Assembly (NCBI GenBank): GCA_030603565.1 | Contig: JAUVXM010000023.1 | Coordinates: 1-34,313 of the forward strand | Length of the DNA: 34,313 nucleotides | Origin: Candidatus Aminicenantota bacterium | GTDB lineage: Bacteria; Acidobacteriota; Aminicenantia; Aminicenantales; Aminicenantaceae | Reading direction: 5' to 3' | In this document: positions 1-7,786 of the stretch, piece by piece | Layout of the letters: every line of letters starts with the position of its first letter | Numbering within the stretch: position 1 is the first letter of the stretch | Position numbers and translations under genes: made by a program | Notes under the pieces: generated by a model | The model's input: only the letters and a program-made list of their open reading frames with translations | What the model was told of the DNA's origin: nothing | Database searches by the model: none

Positions 1-68
1 AACTCATAGGAAACCACAACCCAAGGATCCATACCTATAGCCTTTTGAAAAAGTTCTTTGTCTTTCAT
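1..68 (-). CDS. Transposase N-terminus, ISL3-like (partial, runs off window)
   Basis: Only the first 22 codons are present, starting at the ATG whose complement is at 66-68. The visible peptide begins MKDKELFQKAIGMDPWVVVS. The pattern LFxxAxGMxxPWxV, then an acidic/aromatic residue, is what I recall for the start of ISL3-family transposases, whose N-terminus precedes a zinc-finger helix-turn-helix and a DDE catalytic domain. No strong ribosome-binding site is visible. It lies just inside the putative IS inverted repeat ending at 137, as expected for a transposase start. The catalytic part is outside the window, so activity cannot be judged. Confidence 0.5.
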   Translation of the reverse strand, partial: MKDKELFQKAIGMDPWVVVSYE

Positions 69-137
69 AATAGAACATTTTATGTGTCCTAAAATATCTT
101 TTCAATTGGTTTCACCCACACAAAATAGCGAGGAGCC
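1..137 (-). mobile_element. End of an ISL3-like insertion sequence (truncated by window edge)
   Basis: Read on the minus strand, the segment starting at base 137 begins GGCTCCTCGCTATTTTGTG and continues into a GTGGGTGAAACC stretch. This resembles the GGCTCTT-type terminal inverted repeats I recall for ISL3-family elements. It leads into a reading frame whose first residues look like an ISL3 transposase. The 8 bases next to this end on the plus strand (138-145, ATAAGTAT) would be the target duplication, since ISL3 elements usually duplicate 8 bp. The other end lies outside the window, so neither the duplication nor the family can be confirmed here. Confidence 0.5.
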
Positions 138-146
138 ATAAGTATT

Positions 147-2000
147 TTGATTGTTACCCTGGCTGCCTTGCTAATAACAGCCTTTATGTCTCCGGTTTTC
201 GCCCAGAAAAAACTGCAAAAAAGCCCGGGCGGTTACCACGGCGAGCTAGATTTTCCCCTAAGCTGGAGCCGGTATTATTCCTATGCTGAATGGACAAAGA
301 TAATGCACGACATCCGGAAAAAGTACCCTCATCTGGCGGATATCGAAAGCATTGGAAAAAGCCGCATGGGCCGCAAGCAATATCTTATAACCATTACGGC
401 AAAATCAACCGGAAAAGACACTGACAAGCCGGCTATGTGGGTCGACGGAGCAGTACACGGAAACGAAGTTAATGGTATTTCCTGTTCCCTTTACCTTATG
501 TGGTATCTGCTTACCAGGTATGATTATGACCCCTATGTTTATAACCTGGTAAATGACTGCACCTTTTATATACTTCCGGGCCTTAATGTCGATGCCAATG
601 AATCATATGTTGTCTATCCCAATACTCCCCACAATCCACGCGAACCTTTCCGGCCTGAAGACAATGACGGCGATGGTCTTTACGATGAAGACCGGACAGA
701 AGATGTTGACGGTGATGGGGAACTCTCTACTATGTATAGCGAAGACCCAAAGGGAGAATATAAATTATCAGCAGATAAAAGGCAATTTGTCCGGATAGAA
801 GACAAAAGAGAAAAGGGCCAACGCTTCCGCCGCATAGGATCGGAAGGATATGACAACGATGGTGACGGCCTGATAAACGAAGACGATATCGGCGGCCCTG
901 ACCCCAACCGGAATTACCCTTCAGGCTGGAACCTGCAGGCAGGGAATCCTTACCCCATGTCCGAACCCTGCACCAGAAACACCTATGAATTTATGCTGAA
1001 ACACAAAAACATATTCGCCGGTTTTCATTACCACAACACAGGCAGGCTTATCATGTTTGTATCCCCTCCCAGAAAAGACAGCCAACAAAGCGAAGCAGAG
1101 AAGCAACAGGCCCAGGAAAGGTTCAATCAGTATCTTGAAGAGAGACGCAAAGATAACAAATATGCCCAGGCATTTGATATCCAGGTGCGTTCCGGGTATG
1201 AGGAAGACATGAACGCCCAGGCAAAAATTGTCAATATGGGAGCGCGTATTCTAAAAAACTACCGCCCCACACCTACCGGGGGATCGGGACAGGCCCAGGC
1301 CTCAACCTATGATATGCTTGGAGCTTATGCTTATCTTATCGAGCTCTGGGGATCACCCGCATTTGAGGCTGACGAAAATGACGATGGCAGAGTCTCGGAT
1401 GAAGAACTGCTTAAATGGATCGACATAGAACTAACCGGAGAAGGCTGGATCATGCCGCATAAATGTAAGCATCCTGACCTCGGGGAAATATGGATCGGCG
1501 GCACCCGAAAAAAGCATATGAGCAGAACTCCCCCTGCCCGGTACATTAAAATGGAAGCAGAGAAGAATGTCCTTTTTGTTATGTACTGCGCCAGCCAGTT
1601 CCCTAAAGTAGAGATAGAAGAGACTGTCATTACCCCTGCAACAGACGAACTTTACTGGGTGGAAGTGGCTGTAAAGAATGACAGGGTCTACCCTACAGCT
1701 TCAGACCGGGCTCTGAAACTTAAACGGGCCGTAAAGGATAAGATCACAGTCAGCTCTTCAAAAAACATCACTATTATTAATGCTCCTAAAGGCCAAGTGA
1801 AAACTGAGCCAACAAACAGCCGGGCCATGATAGAAATAGTAACTGGGAAAGGTGCGGAATTTAGGCTTAAAGGCAAACAAACTCTCAGATTCTGTGCTTT
1901 AGTAAAACTAAATGGCTCCAGCGGATGGGTTGAATTTAAGGTGAAATCCCAGCACGGAGGAATGACCCGGAAACGAGTTGAAATAAAAGTAAGCAATTAA
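147..2000 (+). CDS. Secreted M14-family zinc carboxypeptidase with calcium-loop insertions
   Basis: Predicted exported metallopeptidase of 617 residues. A short signal peptide (about residues 1-19, ending SPVFA before QKK) is followed by an M14 fold. HGNE (H104, E107) supplies two zinc ligands, the third is in GFHYHN (H294 or H296), NRNY (254-257) is the substrate-carboxylate site, and E399 in the YLIELWG segment is the likely catalytic Glu. Acidic loops of the type DNDGDGLxxED occur at about 172-182, 187-193, 236-246 and 409-420; they look like EF-hand/dockerin-type calcium loops inserted in the catalytic domain. The C-terminal ~150 residues are probably a beta domain. The start is TTG with GAGGAG at 130-135. 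The n-region of the signal peptide is unusually short, and an IS end stops only 10 bp upstream, so the original start may have been lost. The stop codon overlaps a repeat end. Confidence 0.85.
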   Translation: MIVTLAALLITAFMSPVFAQKKLQKSPGGYHGELDFPLSWSRYYSYAEWTKIMHDIRKKYPHLADIESIGKSRMGRKQYLITITAKSTGKDTDKPAMWVDGAVHGNEVNGISCSLYLMWYLLTRYDYDPYVYNLVNDCTFYILPGLNVDANESYVVYPNTPHNPREPFRPEDNDGDGLYDEDRTEDVDGDGELSTMYSEDPKGEYKLSADKRQFVRIEDKREKGQRFRRIGSEGYDNDGDGLINEDDIGGPDPNRNYPSGWNLQAGNPYPMSEPCTRNTYEFMLKHKNIFAGFHYHNTGRLIMFVSPPRKDSQQSEAEKQQAQERFNQYLEERRKDNKYAQAFDIQVRSGYEEDMNAQAKIVNMGARILKNYRPTPTGGSGQAQASTYDMLGAYAYLIELWGSPAFEADENDDGRVSDEELLKWIDIELTGEGWIMPHKCKHPDLGEIWIGGTRKKHMSRTPPARYIKMEAEKNVLFVMYCASQFPKVEIEETVITPATDELYWVEVAVKNDRVYPTASDRALKLKRAVKDKITVSSSKNITIINAPKGQVKTEPTNSRAMIEIVTGKGAEFRLKGKQTLRFCALVKLNGSSGWVEFKVKSQHGGMTRKRVEIKVSN

Positions 2001-2027
2001 CCTCGACTCGTGAATAATGCAGGTTAA
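1997..2027 (+). repeat. Solo right end of the intergenic TIR element family (copy E1)
   Basis: TTAACCTCGACTCGTGAATA followed by ATGCAGGTTAA fills the whole gap between two convergent genes. The same 27-base core (AACCTCGACTCGTGAATAAT, then CCAGGT) ends the elements at 23108-23134 and about 23675-23698, and occurs diverged in reverse at 13596-13622. Both outer ends are TTAACCT in outward reading, and each supplies the TAA stop of the neighbouring gene. The rest of the element is missing. Confidence 0.75.
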
Positions 2028-2668
2028 GAGGGCTTTTGGTTAAATTTTTGCTCCTTAACCAACAAAAGAGGAAATACAATATCGCTCAGGCAGCAAGGTG
2101 CCCAGACCGCAAAAAATAAAAAGGCAAATACAATAAAATAAGACCAGCCGTTTAAAGCCCCCCCCAAGGCCATTAAAATATGGAATAACGACGCCCAAGT
2201 GCTGAGTAGAACATGACCAGTATGAGGAAATTTGGTGGCCGGCCGGAAATAGGCAATTGCTACTCCAATAGCAGCCAAGGGATTTACAAGCCACCACTTT
2301 TCGATAAAACCGAGATGTATTCCTCGATTCGGCATTTTCAGTAAAATTTCCCCTAAATAAGGGATAACCGAGTCGCTGATAGTAGCAATCCCGATCGAAC
2401 CAATGTAACCGATCAATAACAGAACCAAAAAGTTGCATTTTCCTTTAAAACCTTTTTTGCTAACCTGCTTGCATTGATGGAGCTCATAAATAGAGGCCGT
2501 AACAAGGGCACTTAAAAGCACGTGCACTGGATGAAGGATGAAAAATATATTGTGCGATATATCCTTCGGTATTGTCTGAAAAACAAGCATGACGCATATC
2601 CCGGTCATGGCGCCAAAAATGGTAAAGGGAGCATGATTTTTTAATTCATTTGAAATCTGTTTAAACAT
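2024..2668 (-). CDS. Hypothetical polytopic membrane protein, His-rich
   Basis: I do not recognise this 214-residue protein. It has about five or six hydrophobic segments (roughly 15-32, 40-60, 79-100, 128-141, 151-170 and 175-195). Several histidines lie in or next to them: H39, HPVH (46-49), HTGH (149-152) and H163. CC occurs at 192-193. The paired histidines could bind metal or haem, but that is speculation. It starts 18 bp downstream of dnaE on the same strand and is probably the last gene of a guaA-dnaE operon. No good ribosome-binding site is visible before the ATG, so it may depend on translation from dnaE. Its stop codon is formed by the TTAA end of the repeat at 1997-2027. Confidence 0.6.
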   Translation of the reverse strand: MFKQISNELKNHAPFTIFGAMTGICVMLVFQTIPKDISHNIFFILHPVHVLLSALVTASIYELHQCKQVSKKGFKGKCNFLVLLLIGYIGSIGIATISDSVIPYLGEILLKMPNRGIHLGFIEKWWLVNPLAAIGVAIAYFRPATKFPHTGHVLLSTWASLFHILMALGGALNGWSYFIVFAFLFFAVWAPCCLSDIVFPLLLVKEQKFNQKPS

Positions 2669-2686
2669 TTTATACCTTTTATACCT

Positions 2687-5600
2687 TTAATATTTAATTA
2701 AAACCGCATTATCTCCTAAAAGATCCTCAAGTCGCTCTGTCATTTCCCGGGCACACTTGACTCCCTGAATATCTACAGACTGAAGCAACACTTTAAGTGC
2801 ATCCTTTGTTTCCAGCTCTAACAATACCGGGCATTCGCCCTCAAACTCCATCAGCAGGGCCTTGATCTCGTCAAAAACAGAGCGTTCAAGAGCAGGCAGG
2901 TTGACCCGCAGGATCAATTTCTTGGCCATCTTTTGGAAAGCATCCTCCAGAGGCATAATCTGTGATAACTGAACCCTGATGCTTCCGCCGTTGCTCTGGA
3001 CTAAAGCCTTGACCCAGACAAGCAGTTCTTTCTGGATAAATTCATAATATTTTCCGTAGCTCTCAGGAAATGCGACTATTTCTATACGGCTGTCCATATC
3101 CTCAAGGACAAAAGTAGCCATCCTGTCTCCTTTCCTGGTCTTAAGGGGTTTCACAGAAGCAATTATCCCGGCAAGTCGAATCTCGGTATGCGAATTTAGA
3201 TTTTCGTGAAGCTGACTTATAGAATGAGTTACAAGTCCTCTGAGTCTCTTTTTGTACTGCTGTAGAGGATGCCCGGTAATGTAAAAACCAAGTGCTTCTT
3301 TTTCATAGGCTAAATATTTTAATCTCTCCCACTCCTCCATCGCTTTTATTTCTTCTGGAATCGGAGGAGGCTCCATCTGACTGCTACCGAAAAGAAGCGT
3401 CTGATTTGATGATTTCATTTCATCAAAATCATGAGTATATTTTATTAGATCATCAACAAGCTGATACAGCTGGGAGCGTTTCCATCCCATAGAATCAAAG
3501 GCTCCGGATTTTATCAGGTTTTCAATAACCTTCCGGTTAAATACTCTTGGTCCGACTTGCTTGCAGATATCAAATGGAGAACTAAACTCTCCTTCCCGCT
3601 CCCTGGCCTCAAGGATCTTACGCACAGCTCCTTCTCCGATATTTTTTACCGCAGCCAATCCGAAACAGATATCCCCATCTTTAACACAAAAGTTGACGTT
3701 GCTTTTATTGATATCCGGAGGAAGAACATTTATTCCCATATCTTTACATTCATTAATATATTTGACTACCTGCGAAGTAGTCCCTCTATCTGCCTCAGAT
3801 GTCAATAGAGCCGCCATAAAATATACCGGGTGATGGGCCTTGAGGTAAGCAGTCTGATAAGCAAGATGAGCATAGGCCGCACTGTGAGATTTATTGAAAC
3901 CATATCCGGCAAAATAATTGATCTGATCGAATATCTTATTAGCATTGGACTGGCTGATGCCTCGCTCTTTGGCTCCCTGCACAAAACGTTTTTTCTGGGC
4001 TTTCATCACCGAAGTTTTTTTCTTTCCCATAGCTGTACGCAACAGATCAGCCTCCGCCATGGAAAATCCAGCAATATCTGTCGCGATCCGCATCACCTGT
4101 TCCTGATATACGATCAGTCCTTTTGTTTCTTTCAGGATCGGTTGCAGCTCTGGGAATTCATAATCTATTAGGGCAGGGTTATTCTTGCATTTAATAAAAT
4201 CTTCTGTCATTCCGCTCTGTAAGGGGCCGGGGCGGTAAAGCGCATTTAAAGCAATAAGGTCACGAAAGTTTGTCGGTTTAACCCGTCTAAGCAGGTCTTT
4301 CATACCTGAACTTTCAAACTGGAAAACACCGTCCGTATTTCCGGCCTGAAAAACCTGAAAAGTCTTTTCATCATCTAGGGGAATATCATTCAAGTCGATC
4401 TTTTCCCCATTAGCTTCCGCAACCAGATCAATAGTGTCTTGGATAACCGTCAAGTTCCGCAAGCCAAGGATATCCATCTTTAGAAGGCCGATAGACTCTA
4501 TGTCCTGCATAGGGAATTGAGTTGTGATCTCATCTTTTGCTGACTTGTAAAGCGGGACAAATTCAACCAGCGGCTTGGGAGTAATTACGACTCCTGCCGC
4601 ATGAATAGAGGGGTGCCGGACATGGCCTTCCAGTTTCTCAGCTACTGAAAGCAAGCGTTCAACAAAGGCTTCCTTTTTCCTGAGAGCTTTTAGCTGCGGT
4701 ATTTTTTTAGAAGCAGCAGCGATCGACGAATCCTCCCCTATAGAAGGAATCATTTTTGCTATTTTATCAACCTGAGACAAAGGGACATCCAGGGCCCGAC
4801 CTACATCTCTTACTGCTTGACGCGCTGCCATAGTCCCGAAAGTAATGATTTGACAGACATTTTCTCTACCGTATTTTGAAGTAACATATGAAATGATCTC
4901 ATCCCTACGTCTTCCGCAGAAATCAATATCTATATCCGGCAGACTAATCCTCTCCGGATTTAAAAACCTTTCAAACAGAAGATCATACTCAAGTGGATCG
5001 ATTTCAGTGATTCCTAAACTGAACGCCAGGAGGCTTCCTGCTGCAGAACCTCTGCCCGGACCAACAGGTATGTTTTTTAATTTTGCCTCCCGGATCAAAT
5101 CCCAGACGACCAGGAAATACCCTTCAAATCCCATTTCTTCCACAAGCTGTATTTCCTTTTCCAGCCTGCGTTCATATTCCTCAGAGCCGGAGAGTTCCCC
5201 TTTTTCTATCCGGCTGTGCAAGGACTTCATCCTTTCTCTAAATCCATCCCTTGCTGTTTTTTCAAAAAATTCATTTAATGAAAATCCCTGAGGAGGATCA
5301 AAATGAGGCAAATGATATCCTGATGAAGAAAGCTCAAAATTACACTTGGCAGCAATCTTTACTGTATTCTCTATCGCATCCGGACAGTCCTTAAAAAGCT
5401 TCATCATCTCATCGGCTGATTTAAAATAGAATTCCTGGGTGCCGAACCGTATCCGGTCCTCATCAGTTACTTTCTTATTTGTCTGTATACAAAGGAGAAC
5501 ATCATGGCTTTCCGCATCATCCTTATTCAGATAATGAACATCATTAGTAGCTACCAAGGGCAAATCGAGTTTTCTTGCCAGTTTGATCAATAAAGGGTTG

Positions 5601-6169
5601 ATCTTCTTTTGCTCCTCAAGGCCATGGTCCTGGACTTCAATATAAAAATCTCCTTCAGAGAAAATGGACATATATTCCCGGGCTGCTTCCTCAGCCTTAT
5701 CTTCATACCCCAGGTTCAAGCAATCACTGACCTCACCTTTCAAGCAGGCTGATAAGGCCACCAAGCCTTCGCTGTGCTGAGACAGAAGTTCTTTATCTAT
5801 TCTAGGTTTATAGTAAAAACCCTCAAGATAGGATTTTGTGATCAACTGACATAGATTCTTATAACCGACTTCATTTTTGACCAGCAAAACCAGGTGAAAA
5901 TGGTTTTGCCCCTTAGAACCCGGCTTTTTATGTTTGCGGCCTCTAGGCGCTACATAACATTCACATCCCAGTATTGGTTTGATACCTTTTTTTCTTGCCT
6001 GTTGGGTAAAGTTAATAGCTCCAAAAATATTGCCGTGATCTGTAAGTGCTACAGCCGGCATTCCCTGTTGAGAAGCCGATTCTAAAAGCCCTGCGATTTT
6101 AACAGACCCATCCAAGATGCTATACTCTGAATGAACATGCAGATGTATAAAATTTGATCTTATTCCCAT
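2687..6169 (-). CDS. dnaE: DNA polymerase III subunit alpha
   Basis: Replicative polymerase catalytic subunit (C-family), 1160 residues, the typical full length for DnaE. The N-terminal PHP domain starts with HLHVHSEYS (9-17) and has further candidate metal ligands near residues 44-46 and 209-212. The polymerase core contains GPGRGSAAGS (370-379) and the catalytic PDIDIDF motif (D412, D414, D416), followed by fingers motifs such as GYGFNKSHSAAYA. A C-terminal OB-fold is visible around LAGIIASVKPLKTRKGDR. There is no DEDD exonuclease insertion, so this is not PolC. The ATG lies inside the end of guaA (10 bp overlap, different frame), which suggests translational coupling. All key motifs are intact. 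Confidence 0.97.
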   Translation of the reverse strand: MGIRSNFIHLHVHSEYSILDGSVKIAGLLESASQQGMPAVALTDHGNIFGAINFTQQARKKGIKPILGCECYVAPRGRKHKKPGSKGQNHFHLVLLVKNEVGYKNLCQLITKSYLEGFYYKPRIDKELLSQHSEGLVALSACLKGEVSDCLNLGYEDKAEEAAREYMSIFSEGDFYIEVQDHGLEEQKKINPLLIKLARKLDLPLVATNDVHYLNKDDAESHDVLLCIQTNKKVTDEDRIRFGTQEFYFKSADEMMKLFKDCPDAIENTVKIAAKCNFELSSSGYHLPHFDPPQGFSLNEFFEKTARDGFRERMKSLHSRIEKGELSGSEEYERRLEKEIQLVEEMGFEGYFLVVWDLIREAKLKNIPVGPGRGSAAGSLLAFSLGITEIDPLEYDLLFERFLNPERISLPDIDIDFCGRRRDEIISYVTSKYGRENVCQIITFGTMAARQAVRDVGRALDVPLSQVDKIAKMIPSIGEDSSIAAASKKIPQLKALRKKEAFVERLLSVAEKLEGHVRHPSIHAAGVVITPKPLVEFVPLYKSAKDEITTQFPMQDIESIGLLKMDILGLRNLTVIQDTIDLVAEANGEKIDLNDIPLDDEKTFQVFQAGNTDGVFQFESSGMKDLLRRVKPTNFRDLIALNALYRPGPLQSGMTEDFIKCKNNPALIDYEFPELQPILKETKGLIVYQEQVMRIATDIAGFSMAEADLLRTAMGKKKTSVMKAQKKRFVQGAKERGISQSNANKIFDQINYFAGYGFNKSHSAAYAHLAYQTAYLKAHHPVYFMAALLTSEADRGTTSQVVKYINECKDMGINVLPPDINKSNVNFCVKDGDICFGLAAVKNIGEGAVRKILEAREREGEFSSPFDICKQVGPRVFNRKVIENLIKSGAFDSMGWKRSQLYQLVDDLIKYTHDFDEMKSSNQTLLFGSSQMEPPPIPEEIKAMEEWERLKYLAYEKEALGFYITGHPLQQYKKRLRGLVTHSISQLHENLNSHTEIRLAGIIASVKPLKTRKGDRMATFVLEDMDSRIEIVAFPESYGKYYEFIQKELLVWVKALVQSNGGSIRVQLSQIMPLEDAFQKMAKKLILRVNLPALERSVFDEIKALLMEFEGECPVLLELETKDALKVLLQSVDIQGVKCAREMTERLEDLLGDNAVLIKY

Positions 6170-7692
6170 TCAATCGTCCCCGGAGGCTTGGATGTTACAT
6201 CATAAACCACCCGGTTTACTCCATCCACCTCATTTACAATACGGCTGGATATCCGGGATAAAACTTCAGAATCAGCTGGAAACCAGTTTGCTGTCATGCC
6301 ATCAATGCTCTGAACAAGACGTATCGCTACGACCCGCTGATAAGTCCTTTTATCTCCCATAACACCGACAGAACGTACCGGAAGCAAAACAGCAAAAGCT
6401 TGCCATAAATCCTGATATATTCCAGCAGCTCTGATCTCCTGAAGAATGATATCATCCGCATCCCTGATTATCCTGAGCCGCTCTCCGGTAACTTCCCCTA
6501 CGATGCGAACAGCAAGCCCCGGTCCCGGAAAAGGATGCTGAAAGATAAAATCTTTATCCACCCCGAGCTCCAATCCTAGAGCTCTGACTTCATCCTTGAA
6601 CAGCTCCCTTAGAGGTTCGACCAGCTTGAACTTTAATCCTTCAGGCAAGCCTCCCACATTATGATGAGATTTAATGCTGGAAGAAGGCCCTTTTACCGGA
6701 TTGCTCTCAATTACATCAGGGTATATCGTCCCCTGGGCTAAAAATTCAACCCCTCCCAATTTTTCCGCCTCTTTTTCAAATATATGAATAAATTCACTGC
6801 CGATTATCTTTCTTTTTTGCTCAGGCGATGTGACCTTATTTAACTTCTGCAGAAATAGGCCAGCAGCATTAACACCGATCACATTAAGGGCAAATTTTTT
6901 TCGGAATTTTTCCATTAGCTGTTGATACTGTCCTTTTCTCAAGAGCCCGTTGTCAACAAATATACAGACCAGGTTGTTCTTGACCGCATTGTGGATGATC
7001 ATAGAAGCAACCAGGGAATCCACTCCTCCGCTTAAGCCGCAAATAACCTTTTTATCCCCGACCAGGCTGCTAATCTCCTGGACCTTCCTCTCGATAAACG
7101 AACCCATACTCCAATCCGCTTTTAACGCAGACACCTTAAAAAGGAAATTGGATATTACTTTTAGCCCCTCTTTGCTGTGGATGACCTCTGGGTGGAATTG
7201 AACTCCAAAACATTTATCCTTCCGGTTTTCGATAACCGCTGTTTTGCAATTTGCTGTCTCCCCTGAAATAACGAATCCGGGAGGAATTTCCTCCACTTTG
7301 TCTCCGTGGCTCATCCAGACCTGTCCGCTGCGGCTTAGTCCGGCAAGCAGGGTAGATGAATCCTTCACCTCAAGAGAAGCAAAGCCATATTCTCTTTTTT
7401 TAGATGGAGAAACCCGGCCTCCCAAAAGATGAGCCATTAGCTGCAACCCATAGCAAATGCCGAGAACAGGAACCTCCATTTGAAAAATTTCTTTAGAAAG
7501 AAGCAGGGCATCCTTATCATAGACACTTCTGGGGCCTCCTGACAAAATAATAGCCGCAGGCTTTTCCTTTTTTATTTCGGTAACCGGAGTAGTATAGGGA
7601 ATTATCTCTGAATAGACTCCAAATTCCCGGACCTTTCGGGCGATAAGCTGGGTGTATTGGGAGCCTAAATCAAGTATTAAAACCTTATTCAT
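6160..7692 (-). CDS. guaA: GMP synthase (glutamine-hydrolysing)
   Basis: Converts XMP to GMP using glutamine and ATP in purine synthesis. The 510 residues carry an N-terminal class I glutamine amidotransferase with nucleophile C80 in LGICYGLQ and H167/E169 in FHPEV. The ATP-pyrophosphatase P-loop is SGGVDS (221-226). The C-terminal GMP-synthase dimerisation domain ends KPPGTIEWE, the characteristic terminus of the family. It is first in a minus-strand run with dnaE and a membrane protein. A -10-like TAAAAT ends only 6 bp before the ATG and no Shine-Dalgarno sequence is present, so the mRNA may be leaderless. Functionally intact by every visible motif. Confidence 0.97.
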   Translation of the reverse strand: MNKVLILDLGSQYTQLIARKVREFGVYSEIIPYTTPVTEIKKEKPAAIILSGGPRSVYDKDALLLSKEIFQMEVPVLGICYGLQLMAHLLGGRVSPSKKREYGFASLEVKDSSTLLAGLSRSGQVWMSHGDKVEEIPPGFVISGETANCKTAVIENRKDKCFGVQFHPEVIHSKEGLKVISNFLFKVSALKADWSMGSFIERKVQEISSLVGDKKVICGLSGGVDSLVASMIIHNAVKNNLVCIFVDNGLLRKGQYQQLMEKFRKKFALNVIGVNAAGLFLQKLNKVTSPEQKRKIIGSEFIHIFEKEAEKLGGVEFLAQGTIYPDVIESNPVKGPSSSIKSHHNVGGLPEGLKFKLVEPLRELFKDEVRALGLELGVDKDFIFQHPFPGPGLAVRIVGEVTGERLRIIRDADDIILQEIRAAGIYQDLWQAFAVLLPVRSVGVMGDKRTYQRVVAIRLVQSIDGMTANWFPADSEVLSRISSRIVNEVDGVNRVVYDVTSKPPGTIEWE

Positions 7693-7698
7693 GTAAAG

Positions 7699-7727
7699 AT
7701 TTTATCAGAGGGGATTATTAAAGTAAA
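7699..7727 (-). promoter_or_regulatory. Probable guaA-dnaE promoter
   Basis: On the minus strand TTTACT (7722-7727) and TAAAAT (7699-7704) are separated by 17 bp, close to the sigma-70 consensus. The -10 box ends 6 bp before the guaA ATG, so transcription would start at or next to the start codon. Confidence 0.55.
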
Positions 7728-7748
7728 TGGTAAACAGTAAAAGGTAGA

Positions 7749-7777
7749 TTGACTTCAATGCTGGGATTCTCTATATT
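7749..7777 (+). promoter_or_regulatory. Probable apgM promoter
   Basis: TTGACT (7749-7754) and TATATT (7772-7777) with a 17-bp spacer match the sigma-70 consensus well. The ATG of apgM follows the -10 box by 9 bp with no Shine-Dalgarno sequence, which again suggests a leaderless or nearly leaderless transcript. Confidence 0.6.
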
Positions 7778-7786
7778 TGATATGTT

